Below are positions 56,603-64,000 of a stretch of 64,000 nucleotides of DNA, piece after piece. Location: positions 1 through 64,000 of the forward strand of contig UCII01000009.1 in assembly GCA_900472485.1 (NCBI GenBank), given 5' to 3'. The position numbers and the translations under genes were made by a program. A model generated the notes under the pieces. That model was not told the DNA's origin. It saw only the letters and a program-made list of their open reading frames with translations, and did not search any database. Source of the stretch: Hyphomicrobiales bacterium (lineage in GTDB: Bacteria > Pseudomonadota > Alphaproteobacteria > Rhizobiales > Rhizobiaceae). How positions within the stretch are numbered: position 1 is the stretch's first letter; every line of letters starts with the position of its first letter.

Positions 56603-57809
56603 CTTGTGAGTATTTCTGCCCGATATGATCCATGACCTCGGCGAACCAGGGAGTGGAAATATCGAAGGCCTTGCCGCCCTTGATGCGCGGAAACTCGATG
56701 ACGCGCAGCTTGCCGCCCTGACCTTCATCATGTCCCGTGACACCCGACACTTTATTGAGCGCATTTTCCACCGCGAGGTCGACCATGCCCTGGATCAGGC
56801 GGAGGTCCTCGCCGTTTGCGGGGGCGGAGCGTGCGAAATAACCCGACTTCTGCACCATGGAGCGTTCGGCGCCGATGATCGCAGCGAATTGTTTCTGGAA
56901 CCAGCCGCCGACGTTGATCGTGTCGATCTTTACGTGGCCGAAGGCGTCGCGCTTGACGGTTTCGCCGGAGGCTTCCCGTTCGGCGACGATGGCGTCGAGG
57001 CCGGCGCCTTCCGATACGAAGAGCGTCACCTGGCCGGTCTTCTCCATGATATTGCGCAGGCGTTCGCCTTCCACCTCGATATCGAATGCCATTTCCGGCA
57101 GATAGAGGCCGTCGATACCCTTCATCTCGGCATTCATCATGAAGCCTTCGACATATTCGTTCGCGCTGCTCTTCTGGATATAGGCGCGCGCGGTTGCCGC
57201 CGTCAGCCAGCCACAGTGACGGCCCATCACTTCATGAATGACGAGCGTTTTCGGTGCGGCGGTCTGTTCGTTGCTGACATTGTCGAAGAAGTGAGCGCCG
57301 ACCTCGGCCGCCGTCCAGGCGCCGAGGGACTGACGGATCGGCACGACATCGTTATCAACGGTTTTCGGCAGGCCGACGACAGTCAGATCATAGCCATTGG
57401 CGCCAAGATAGGCAGCAAGATCGGCCGCCGTCGTGTTGGTATCGTCGCCCCCGATCGTGTGAAGGATGGTGACGCCGTCGGAGGCCAGTCGCTCGGCTGC
57501 GACGCGCAGCGGGTTTTCGCCTTCCTTGACCAGGCCGCGCTTGACGCAGTCTGCGATGTTGGTGAGCTTGACGCGGCTGTTGCCGATCGGCGAGCCGCCA
57601 TAGCGATGCAGCAGATAGGCGCGCTCGCGCATGGCCTGCGTCACCTCGATGCTGTCACCCAGCAGAACCCCCTGATAGCCGGAACGATAGGCTATCATGT
57701 CGAGATCAGGCGCCACATCGCTATAGCGCTGGATCAGCCCGCCAACGGCAGACGAAAGGCAGGGCGCCAATCCACCGGCAGTGAGCATTGCGACTTTCTG
57801 TTTGGCCAT
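56598..57809 (-). CDS. pfp: pyrophosphate-type 6-phosphofructokinase
   Basis: Encodes 403 residues of the PFK family. LTAGGLAPCLSSAVGGLI at the N-terminus, GGDDTNTTAADLA (cofactor loop, with the Asp in place of the ATP-type Gly) near residue 105, PKTVDND and MGRHCGWLTAATA are the marks of the PPi-using clade. It interconverts fructose 6-phosphate and fructose 1,6-bisphosphate with pyrophosphate. AAGGAGGATCCC precedes ATG 57809; a frame open from 57878 lies inside the leader. It is divergent from djlA. Confidence 0.92.
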   Translation of the reverse strand: MAKQKVAMLTAGGLAPCLSSAVGGLIQRYSDVAPDLDMIAYRSGYQGVLLGDSIEVTQAMRERAYLLHRYGGSPIGNSRVKLTNIADCVKRGLVKEGENPLRVAAERLASDGVTILHTIGGDDTNTTAADLAAYLGANGYDLTVVGLPKTVDNDVVPIRQSLGAWTAAEVGAHFFDNVSNEQTAAPKTLVIHEVMGRHCGWLTAATARAYIQKSSANEYVEGFMMNAEMKGIDGLYLPEMAFDIEVEGERLRNIMEKTGQVTLFVSEGAGLDAIVAEREASGETVKRDAFGHVKIDTINVGGWFQKQFAAIIGAERSMVQKSGYFARSAPANGEDLRLIQGMVDLAVENALNKVSGVTGHDEGQGGKLRVIEFPRIKGGKAFDISTPWFAEVMDHIGQKYSQA

Positions 57810-58081
57810 GGGATCCTCCTTGCAGGCAAGCTGCTTCATTTCAATGGTTGCGGTGGAATGGATGCGACAGGCAGGCAAGGGTGTAAAGTAAAGAATTTAA
57901 GAAAGCGGCGGTTTGTTTCGTCTTCAAAAGCCGGGCGAGGGCGTTCGGACGACGTTCGCATTTGCAGCATCATTACCAAATTGTGAAAAGTGTTTTCGGG
58001 CTTGCGACGAATGGACTGCTTGCAATGGCAACCATTATTTGATCAAGGTGTTCTACTGTTTAGTAGGATATCGAGACCGGC

Positions 58082-58792
58082 ATGTCGTTCTGGGAAAAAT
58101 TGCTGAATGCTATCGGTAGCACTGCCGGCAATGCCCTGTCGGCGGTGGTCGAGGCTATTCGCACCGTCTTTGAAGGCGATCCGGAAACGCGCCGTAAGGT
58201 GGCATTTTCCGTCGCTATAATCGCTCTTTCCGCCAAAATGGCGAAAGCAGACGGCGTGGTGACGGAAAACGAGGTCAATGCGTTTCGCGAGATCTTCGAA
58301 TTTCCGCCTGATCAAGCGAAAAATGTCGCCCGTCTTTATAATCTGGCGCGCCAGGACGTGGCCGGCTACGAAGCCTATGCGGAGCGGCTGTCCTCCCTTT
58401 GCGAGACCTGCACGAAGAATTGCCCGGTGCTGGAAGACGTGCTCGACGGTCTTTTCCATATCGCCAAGGCCGACGGCCTGATCCATGAGAAGGAAATGGA
58501 TTTCCTTCAGCATGTCGCCGAAATCTTCCATATGAGCGAGGAGCGGTTTGAGCAGATCATGGCCCGCCATGTAAACGTTGGCGGTCGCGATCCCTATAAG
58601 GTGCTCGGTGTCTCGCGCCACGACGATTTCCCGACGATCCGCCGCCGTTACCATGGCCTCGTCTACGAGAACCATCCGGATCGCCTCGTGTCGCGTGGGG
58701 TGCCGGAAGAGTTCCATGTCATCGCCAACGAGCGCATGGCGGCTCTGAATGCGGCTTATGCCGAGATCGAGAAAGAACGCCGCGCAGCATGA
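58082..58792 (+). CDS. djlA: DjlA-like TerB-DnaJ protein
   Basis: Encodes 236 residues. The TerB-like helical domain covers about residues 35-150 (AFSVAIIALSAKMAKADGVVTENEV, in parts, with repeat-like FHIAKADGLIHEKEM). The C-terminal J-domain (DPYKVLGVSRHDD to the end) has the HPD tripeptide in YENHPDRL near residue 199. It stimulates Hsp70 ATPase activity. Unlike the Escherichia coli protein, no strong N-terminal membrane helix is visible. The stop overlaps the next gene by 4 bases. Confidence 0.88.
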   Translation: MSFWEKLLNAIGSTAGNALSAVVEAIRTVFEGDPETRRKVAFSVAIIALSAKMAKADGVVTENEVNAFREIFEFPPDQAKNVARLYNLARQDVAGYEAYAERLSSLCETCTKNCPVLEDVLDGLFHIAKADGLIHEKEMDFLQHVAEIFHMSEERFEQIMARHVNVGGRDPYKVLGVSRHDDFPTIRRRYHGLVYENHPDRLVSRGVPEEFHVIANERMAALNAAYAEIEKERRAA

Positions 58793-59550
58793 GTGCATTC
58801 AAGGCCGATTTCGCTCGCGCCCATGTGCAGCCTTCGCCGAATCATAGCGAGAGGCGGGATGGGCGTCGGCCTGACATCATCCTTCTGCATTATACCGGCA
58901 TGGGCACGGCTGAGGGCGCTCTCGATTGGCTCTGTCGTCCGGAGAGCCAGGTGTCCAGCCATTATTTCGTCTTCGAGGATGGGAGCGTCATGCAGCTAGT
59001 CCCGGAAGAGCGTCGTGCCTGGCATGCGGGCAAGAGCTCATGGCATGGCGAGACCGATATCAATTCAGCGTCTATCGGCATCGAGATCGCCAATGCCGGC
59101 CATCCCGGCGGACTGCCTGAATTCCCTGATGCTCAGGTCGAAGCGGTGATCGAACTGTGTCGCGATTGCGGCCAACGCTGGGCAATCGCGCCCGAACGTG
59201 TGCTTGGACACTCCGATGTTGCGCCGGTGCGCAAGGTCGATCCGGGTGAGAAATTCCCCTGGGCGCGACTGGCTGCGGCCGGTGTCGGGCACTGGGTTGA
59301 GCCGGCTTCGATCACCGGCGGCCGATTCTTCCAGAAGGGTGATGTGGGACAGCCGATCGAAGCCTTGCAGTCGATGCTTTCGCTGTATGGCTATAACACT
59401 GAAATAACTGGCGAATTCTCGGAAAAACTGAAGGGCGACGTTGAAGCCTTCCAGCGCCATTTCCGGCAGGAGCGAGTGGACGGCATTGCCGACTTTTCGA
59501 CGATCGATACGCTTCATCGCCTGCTCTCGGCTTTGCCCCGTTATTCGTAA
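58789..59550 (+). CDS. N-acetylmuramoyl-L-alanine amidase (AmiD-like)
   Basis: Encodes 253 residues. The Amidase_2 (AmpD-type) domain at about residues 20-175 has the zinc histidines in ILLHYTGM and GHSDVAPVRKVDPG. A peptidoglycan-binding domain (VGQPIEALQSMLSLYGY to the end) follows. It cuts the lactyl-peptide bond in muropeptides or sacculi. No signal peptide is visible, so it may act in the cytoplasm on recycled muropeptides, or be exported another way. It is coupled to djlA by ATGA overlap. Confidence 0.92.
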   Translation: MSAFKADFARAHVQPSPNHSERRDGRRPDIILLHYTGMGTAEGALDWLCRPESQVSSHYFVFEDGSVMQLVPEERRAWHAGKSSWHGETDINSASIGIEIANAGHPGGLPEFPDAQVEAVIELCRDCGQRWAIAPERVLGHSDVAPVRKVDPGEKFPWARLAAAGVGHWVEPASITGGRFFQKGDVGQPIEALQSMLSLYGYNTEITGEFSEKLKGDVEAFQRHFRQERVDGIADFSTIDTLHRLLSALPRYS

Positions 59551-59816
59551 TTCGTTCGATCGTGTCGTTTGCATTTATAGCCGGCTATGGATGTAAAAAA
59601 GCGTAACTCCCTGCTACGCCACAGCTTTTCCCTATTATCTCCGCATTGCATTGGTCTAACGACGCTCGCTGAACGGCGGTCGCGCCGTCTGGGTTTGTGT
59701 GTCGCGCGACCGTAGACGACTAATGGGGACTGTGCATTCCGGCGGCTCTTTTTGCCTCCAGCCGGACGTGATGGCTTGCGCTATCTGTGGTCCCGCCCCT
59801 GGAGACAAAAGACTAC

Positions 59817-60374
59817 ATGAAAAATTTGATTGTTGCGGCTGTGGCATGCGTGGGCGTGCTGCTGGTGGGATATGATTGCGCCTCTGCGGGCGAGCGCCAC
59901 GCAAAGCAGAAAACGGTTCCTCTCAAGATCGTCAGCCGCACCACCGGCTTTCCGGTTCCCAATGTTCCCGCCGAATTGCGCGACGCCGAGACCTCCTTCG
60001 CACGGCAAAATCGCTATTCCGCGCTGATTGCCAAATATGCAAAACAAAACGGCGTTGCAGTTGAACTCGCCACTGCCGTCATCCGGATCGAAAGCAATTT
60101 CAATCCGAAAACTCGTGGAAGTGCAGGCGAAATCGGCCTTATGCAGATCAAGCCGGCGACCGCCAAGCTGATGGGCTATACGGGTCGCGCCCAGGGGCTC
60201 TACGATCCTGAAACGAACATCAAATTCGGCATGAAATATCTCGCCATGGCGCAGGATCTTGGCGGCGGACCGACCTGCAACACCATCCTCAAATACAATG
60301 CCGGCCATGGCGCCACGCGCATGAACCCGATCTCGAAGCGCTATTGCGGCAAGGTGCTTGCACTTCTGGACTGA
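59817..60374 (+). CDS. small secreted lytic transglycosylase (SLT domain)
   Basis: Encodes 185 residues from ATG 59817. A signal peptide (about 1-25) precedes the SLT domain: ELATAVIRIESNFNPKTRG with the catalytic glutamate, GEIGLMQIKPATAKLMGYTG (in parts) and NIKFGMKYLAMAQDL. It cleaves glycan strands in the periplasm. It is short compared with Slt70 or MltE relatives and has no binding domain. A frame open from 59787 adds ten residues that do not look like a signal. Confidence 0.9.
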   Translation: MKNLIVAAVACVGVLLVGYDCASAGERHAKQKTVPLKIVSRTTGFPVPNVPAELRDAETSFARQNRYSALIAKYAKQNGVAVELATAVIRIESNFNPKTRGSAGEIGLMQIKPATAKLMGYTGRAQGLYDPETNIKFGMKYLAMAQDLGGGPTCNTILKYNAGHGATRMNPISKRYCGKVLALLD

Positions 60375-60452
60375 CATTCATGCTAGCATTTCGGGTAGGG
60401 CGGAATCGCTTTCCGTGCTATCGAAATCGCGACTATGGATGAGGGTTACAGC

Positions 60453-61646
60453 ATGGCAGCGGATTTCAGGTTCATCGTCGTTGGCCGGGGCATGATGGGG
60501 GCAGCTGCTGCCCGTCACCTGGCAAACCGAACGGGCGGGGTTGCCGTCATCGGGCCGGATGAACCTGAAGATCGCGCCAGCCATCAGGGCGTGTTCGGCA
60601 GTCATTACGACGAAGGCCGCATCACGCGCACGATCGACCCGGACACGGACTGGGCTCGTCTCGCAAACCGTTCGATCGCCCGTTATCCGGATATCGAACG
60701 GGATAGCGGCATTCAATTCTATGCCACGGTTGGCTGCCTTGTTGTCGGGCCGAAGCGGGGCGGTGAAATAGCTTATGTCGGCGATGTCGTAGAAGCGGCT
60801 AGGCGGCTCGGCGTGCAAACCGATATCCTCGATGATGCCGAACTCAAGGTGAAGTTTCCCTTCTTCTCCTTCGCATCGGGAAGCGAAGGGGTCTTCGAAC
60901 CGCACGGGGCCGGCCACATCAGCCCGCGCCGGCTGGTCAAGGCACAATCCCTGTTGGCGGAAAAGGCAGGCGCGCGGGTCATCAAGCAGACGGCGCTATC
61001 GATCCGCGACGAGAGCGGCCTAGCTGTCGTGACGACTGCAGAGGGCGAGACATTCAGCGCCGAAAAGATATTGCTCGCCGCCGGCGGTTTCTCCATTGCG
61101 GAGAATCTCTTGCCGCGACCTGTTGAGATGAAGGTTTATGGTCGCACGGTCACTTTCTTCGAGGTGAGCGAGACGGAAGCCGAAGCCCTTTCCGGCATGC
61201 CGTCGCTGATATCTAAGGCAGCTGATGACGTGGACAGCATCTATATGCTGCCGCCGATCCGCTATCCCGACGGCAAATATTACATGAAAATCGGTGGCGA
61301 CCCCGATGATCTGCAATTCACGACCGAGACGGAGCTGCGTGCCTGGTTCCGCACCGCCGGCCGCGACAAGGCGCGCGAGCATCTGGTGCGGATATTCCAT
61401 CAGCTCGTTCCCGGCGTCAGGCGGCCACCGGCTTTCACCAATTCCTGCGCTGTCTCCTATTCGCCGACCGGCTATCCCATGATCGGTTACACATCTTCGC
61501 CGCGTGTTGCGGTTCTGACGGGCGGCTGCGGTACGGCCGCCAAGAGTTCCGATGAAATAGGCCGGCTCGGGGCGGAACTGTTGCTTACAGGTCGACTCAA
61601 GGACGAAGGCTACAGCACGGATTTCTCTGCGCATTTCCGCAACTGA
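60453..61646 (+). CDS. FAD-dependent oxidoreductase (DAO/sarcosine oxidase-like)
   Basis: Encodes 397 residues. The ADP-binding loop VVGRGMMGAAAARHLA is at the N-terminus. FGSHYDEGRITR, EPHGAGHISPRRLVKA and the late PMIGYTSSPRVAVLTGGCGTAAKSS (in parts) follow the DAO/MSOX pattern. It oxidises an N-methyl or primary amino acid to an imine, passing electrons to oxygen. ATG 60453 follows GAGGG at seven bases; 60435 is an in-frame alternative. Substrate unknown; SolA/MTOX-like proteins are the nearest in style. Confidence 0.87.
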   Translation: MAADFRFIVVGRGMMGAAAARHLANRTGGVAVIGPDEPEDRASHQGVFGSHYDEGRITRTIDPDTDWARLANRSIARYPDIERDSGIQFYATVGCLVVGPKRGGEIAYVGDVVEAARRLGVQTDILDDAELKVKFPFFSFASGSEGVFEPHGAGHISPRRLVKAQSLLAEKAGARVIKQTALSIRDESGLAVVTTAEGETFSAEKILLAAGGFSIAENLLPRPVEMKVYGRTVTFFEVSETEAEALSGMPSLISKAADDVDSIYMLPPIRYPDGKYYMKIGGDPDDLQFTTETELRAWFRTAGRDKAREHLVRIFHQLVPGVRRPPAFTNSCAVSYSPTGYPMIGYTSSPRVAVLTGGCGTAAKSSDEIGRLGAELLLTGRLKDEGYSTDFSAHFRN

Positions 61647-61709
61647 CATCCGCTTTTCACAAACCAGCATATTTCGGTGGCAATTGCGGGCGGTCTCGGT
61701 TAATGAGCC

Positions 61710-62114
61710 TGTGCCAGTTGGCCGGGCAGCCGCGCTTCATCAATGCCGAAAGGCGATGGGGTGAGGAAAGTCCGGGCTCCACGGAAACACGGTGCCGGAT
61801 AACGTCCGGCGGGGGCAACCTCAGGGAAAGTGCCACAGAAAGCAAACCGCTCGATCTTCGGATCGGGTAAGGGTGAAAGGGTGGGGTAAGAGCCCACCGC
61901 GTCTCTGGCAACAGCGACGGCACGGAAAACCCCACCGGGAGCAAAACCGAATAGGGATGACACGGAGCGCGCAAGCGCTCCAGCCTGTTTCCGGGCCGGT
62001 CATCCGGGTGGGTTGCATGAGGCGTCGCGCAAGCGGCGTCCCAGATGAATGGCTGCCACGTTCCGGCCTCGGCCGGAGCCATACAGAACCCGGCTTACAG
62101 GCCAACTGGCAAAT
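61710..62114 (+). ncRNA. rnpB: RNase P RNA, type A
   Basis: The 5' end TGTGCCAGTTGGCC pairs with GGCCAACTGGCA near 62100-62111, closing helix P1. GAGGAAAGTCCGGGCTCC at 61763-61780 is the conserved CR-I segment. GGTAAGAGCCCACCG, ACAGAACCCGGCTTACAGG near the 3' end and many GNRA-type loops complete the bacterial type A pattern. It is the catalytic RNA for tRNA 5' maturation. Confidence 0.97.
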
Positions 62115-62543
62115 CATCGCGTCACTTCGAGCGGCGCGTCCAACGCTTCCGCCAAATAATTTTTGAAGCTGCCGAATGCCCTGAATTTCAGGGCTTCCAG
62201 GCCTCGGTGGGCGAGGGTTTTAACCTGTGAAAACAATCCGTTTCGGGACGTCTCCTGAAGCCGATCCTAACCTTTCGTTAAACTTAACGTCTTATGAATA
62301 TTCAGGCTGCGGCCACGTTCGATGTGGCTTCATCCCATTGACGCCCATATGGTCCCATGGTATCCCAAAAGAACACTGCACAAGGGCAAATCAGAGCCCA
62401 ATCATCGCAAAGCCATGATCGCTCCCGTTCTGGGAGTGTCGAAGGAGCGTCGGCTCTTTCGGCTTGCGAAGCTGTGTCCGATTTTGGCTGTGCCTGTAAG
62501 CGAGTAGCGGCTTGCGGGTCATGGGGGACGGGTGTTTCGCGTC
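62115..62543. other. rnpB-mraZ intergenic region
   Basis: About 430 bases with no convincing gene. It holds a perfect palindrome GCCCTGAAATTTCAGGGC-like stem at 62177-62195 that may end rnpB, a CtrA-like site at 62267-62281 and presumably the promoter of the division gene cluster. Confidence 0.6.
62267..62281. promoter_or_regulatory. possible CtrA-binding site ahead of mraZ
   Basis: CTAA-CCTTTCG-TTAA differs by one base from the TTAA-N7-TTAA consensus of the alphaproteobacterial cell-cycle regulator CtrA. A second TTAA stands at 62284. It lies 262 bases before the mraZ ATG. Weak evidence alone. Confidence 0.3.
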
Positions 62544-62984
62544 ATGAACCGCTTCCTGTCAAATGCGACCAATCGGATCGATTCCAAAGGGCGGGTTTCC
62601 GTGCCGGCGGCGTTTCGTTCCGTGTTGGTCGAGCGCAATATCCGGGAGTTGTATTGCTTTCAGGATTTTGTGTTTCCGGCGATCAGTATCGGTGGTCTCG
62701 ATCTGCTCGATCGCTTCGAGCGGCAGATTGCGGCGGACGATCCGTTTTCGCCGGCGGCGAACCAGATGTCGCTCCTCATTCACGGGGGCGGGGTCTTTAT
62801 GAAGCTCGATGCGGAAGGGCGGTTGATGGTCACGGATTTCATTCGCGACTTCACCGGAATCACAAACGAAGTGACCTTTGTCGGTCGGGCGGATCATTTT
62901 CAATTGTGGCGACCGGAGGCCTTCCTGGCCTTGCAGTCGCAGGCACGAGAGGAGCGCAGGCTGGCGGGCAGGCGCTCGGAATAG
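62544..62984 (+). CDS. mraZ: transcriptional regulator MraZ
   Basis: Encodes 146 residues from ATG 62544. Two SpoVT-AbrB-like repeats are seen: [20 protein letters not shown] at the start (DxKGR motif) and [18 protein letters not shown] near residue 90. MraZ forms rings and represses the dcw operon in Escherichia coli. rsmH follows after 14 bases, the standard order. The GTG at 62532 would add four residues and is less likely. Confidence 0.94.
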   Translation: MNRFLSNATNRIDSKGRVSVPAAFRSVLVERNIRELYCFQDFVFPAISIGGLDLLDRFERQIAADDPFSPAANQMSLLIHGGGVFMKLDAEGRLMVTDFIRDFTGITNEVTFVGRADHFQLWRPEAFLALQSQAREERRLAGRRSE

Positions 62985-62998
62985 AGCGGGGAAACGGA

Positions 62999-64000
62999 AT
63001 GGCGGCGAATTCAGGCGGAGGTTCTTCTGATGCCGGTGGCGGACCGGTTCGTCACATTCCGGTTCTTCTTCCCGAGGTGATTGAGGCGCTGGCTCCGGCG
63101 CCGGGCAAAGTCATCCTCGATGGAACGTTCGGGGCTGGTGGCTATACCTCGGCCATCCTCAAGGCCGGCGCCAATGTGATCGCGCTCGATCGCGATCCGA
63201 CAGCGATTGCTGCGGGGCAGGCGCTCGTTTCCGCTCATGCCGGCCGCCTCAACCTTATTCAATCGCAGTTTTCCGAGTTGGCCGATCATGCGCCCGACGG
63301 CGGCCTCGATGGCGTCGTGCTCGATATCGGCGTTTCCTCCATGCAGCTCGACGAGGCCGAGCGAGGTTTCTCCTTCAACAAGAACGGTCCGCTCGATATG
63401 CGTATGTCGGCGAGCGGCGTATCGGCTGCCGATGTCGTCAATCGTGCCAAGCTCGCCGATCTCATTCGCATCTTTGTGTTTTTAGGTGAAGAAAAGCAGG
63501 CGCCGCGCATCGCTCATGCGATCGAGAAGCGGCGTGCGGAGGCTCCCTTCGTGACCACCCGCGATCTGGCCGGGCTGATCGAGGTCGTGACGCCGCGAAA
63601 GGCGAAGGACAAGATTCATCCAGCGACGCGGGTCTTTCAGGCCTTGCGCATCTTCGTCAATGATGAGCTCGGCGAGCTGGCTCAGGCATTGTTCGCAGCC
63701 GAGCGCGCCCTCAAGCCTGGTGGGCGCCTTGTCGTCGTAACCTTCCATTCGCTGGAAGATCGGATCGTCAAGAAGTTCTTCGCCGATCGTTCGGGTCGTG
63801 CTGCCGGATCGCGTCATATGCCGATCGTGAGCGAGCGGCCCGCCACCTTCGAACCGGTCGGCAAGTCGATGATTTCTGCTGGGGATGCTGAGGCGGAAGC
63901 TAATCCGCGCGCTCGTTCGGCCAAGTTGCGTGCGGGGGTTCGCACCTTGGCTCCGGCGGAGGCGGCAGATCTTTCGATCTTCGATCTGCCCAGTCTCGCC
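62999..64000 (+). CDS. rsmH: 16S rRNA (cytosine1402-N4)-methyltransferase, 3' end outside window
   Basis: The frame is open from ATG 62999 to the last base (334 codons, no stop), so the gene continues beyond the window. Seen are [13 protein letters not shown], the SAM loop [36 protein letters not shown] and [16 protein letters not shown]. RsmH methylates N4 of C1402 in 16S rRNA. It follows mraZ as in other dcw clusters. Only a short C-terminal part is missing. Confidence 0.96.
   Translation, partial: MAANSGGGSSDAGGGPVRHIPVLLPEVIEALAPAPGKVILDGTFGAGGYTSAILKAGANVIALDRDPTAIAAGQALVSAHAGRLNLIQSQFSELADHAPDGGLDGVVLDIGVSSMQLDEAERGFSFNKNGPLDMRMSASGVSAADVVNRAKLADLIRIFVFLGEEKQAPRIAHAIEKRRAEAPFVTTRDLAGLIEVVTPRKAKDKIHPATRVFQALRIFVNDELGELAQALFAAERALKPGGRLVVVTFHSLEDRIVKKFFADRSGRAAGSRHMPIVSERPATFEPVGKSMISAGDAEAEANPRARSAKLRAGVRTLAPAEAADLSIFDLPSLA

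Noticed and set aside
61657..62117. Open frames on the minus strand across rnpB
   Set aside because: They lie opposite a clear RNase P RNA; frames like these are often mis-annotated as proteins in GC-rich genomes.

Overview
The window is chromosomal DNA of a Rhizobiales bacterium, most likely Rhizobium or a close relative. The reading is based on family content: a RibH2-type lumazine synthase behind an FMN riboswitch, a SahR-type regulator fused to a methyltransferase and followed by metF, a full-length cobalamin-dependent metH, the btaA-btaB pair for betaine lipids, a PPi-type phosphofructokinase, and rnpB just ahead of mraZ-rsmH. GTG and TTG starts and 4-nt ATGA overlaps are common. No tRNA, CRISPR array, insertion sequence or integrase was seen.

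Layout. 1-4400 is loosely packed and accessory-like: two small holin-like membrane proteins, a sugar isomerase-like protein, three small hypothetical genes, a secreted polysaccharide lyase and the C-terminal stump of a TupA-like ATP-grasp gene. 4458-10289 holds a UPF0303 protein, an AGE-family sugar isomerase and metH. 10420-17953 is an amino-sugar-like uptake locus: GntR regulator and BadF-type kinase divergent from a binding protein, two permeases, a Gfo/Idh/MocA oxidoreductase and an ATPase. 18020-21907 holds TetR/tautomerase, a VOC stump, a methyltransferase with a PhnF-like regulator, a VOC protein and ribH with its riboswitch. 22249-34081 holds a second ABC importer, an RpiR regulator and a plus-strand run of FGase-family hydrolase, APC permease, glutamine-synthetase-like ligase, aldehyde dehydrogenase and iron alcohol dehydrogenase. 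I infer that this run degrades an amino alcohol or amine through gamma-glutamyl intermediates.

34196-47192 holds an L,D-transpeptidase, small metabolic genes, an uncharacterised minus-strand operon (alpha/beta hydrolase, EamA exporter, class III CoA-transferase, ThDP enzyme), a secreted RNase T2, ettA and sahR-metF. 47312-61646 contains a 25-codon membrane peptide gene, several peptidoglycan hydrolases (MltB type, GH25, two SLT proteins, an amidase), btaAB, a serine hydrolase, a LysE exporter, pfp, djlA and an FAD oxidoreductase. The window ends with rnpB, mraZ and the 5' part of rsmH, the start of the division and cell-wall cluster.

Connections across the window: metH and sahR-metF lie 39 kb apart but carry the same ATAAAGATATCTTTAT palindrome, so they probably form one methionine-cycle regulon. 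Both ABC importers have a stem-loop directly after the binding-protein gene. Starts were moved from the longest open frame wherever a ribosome binding site, signal peptide or overlap pointed to an internal codon.
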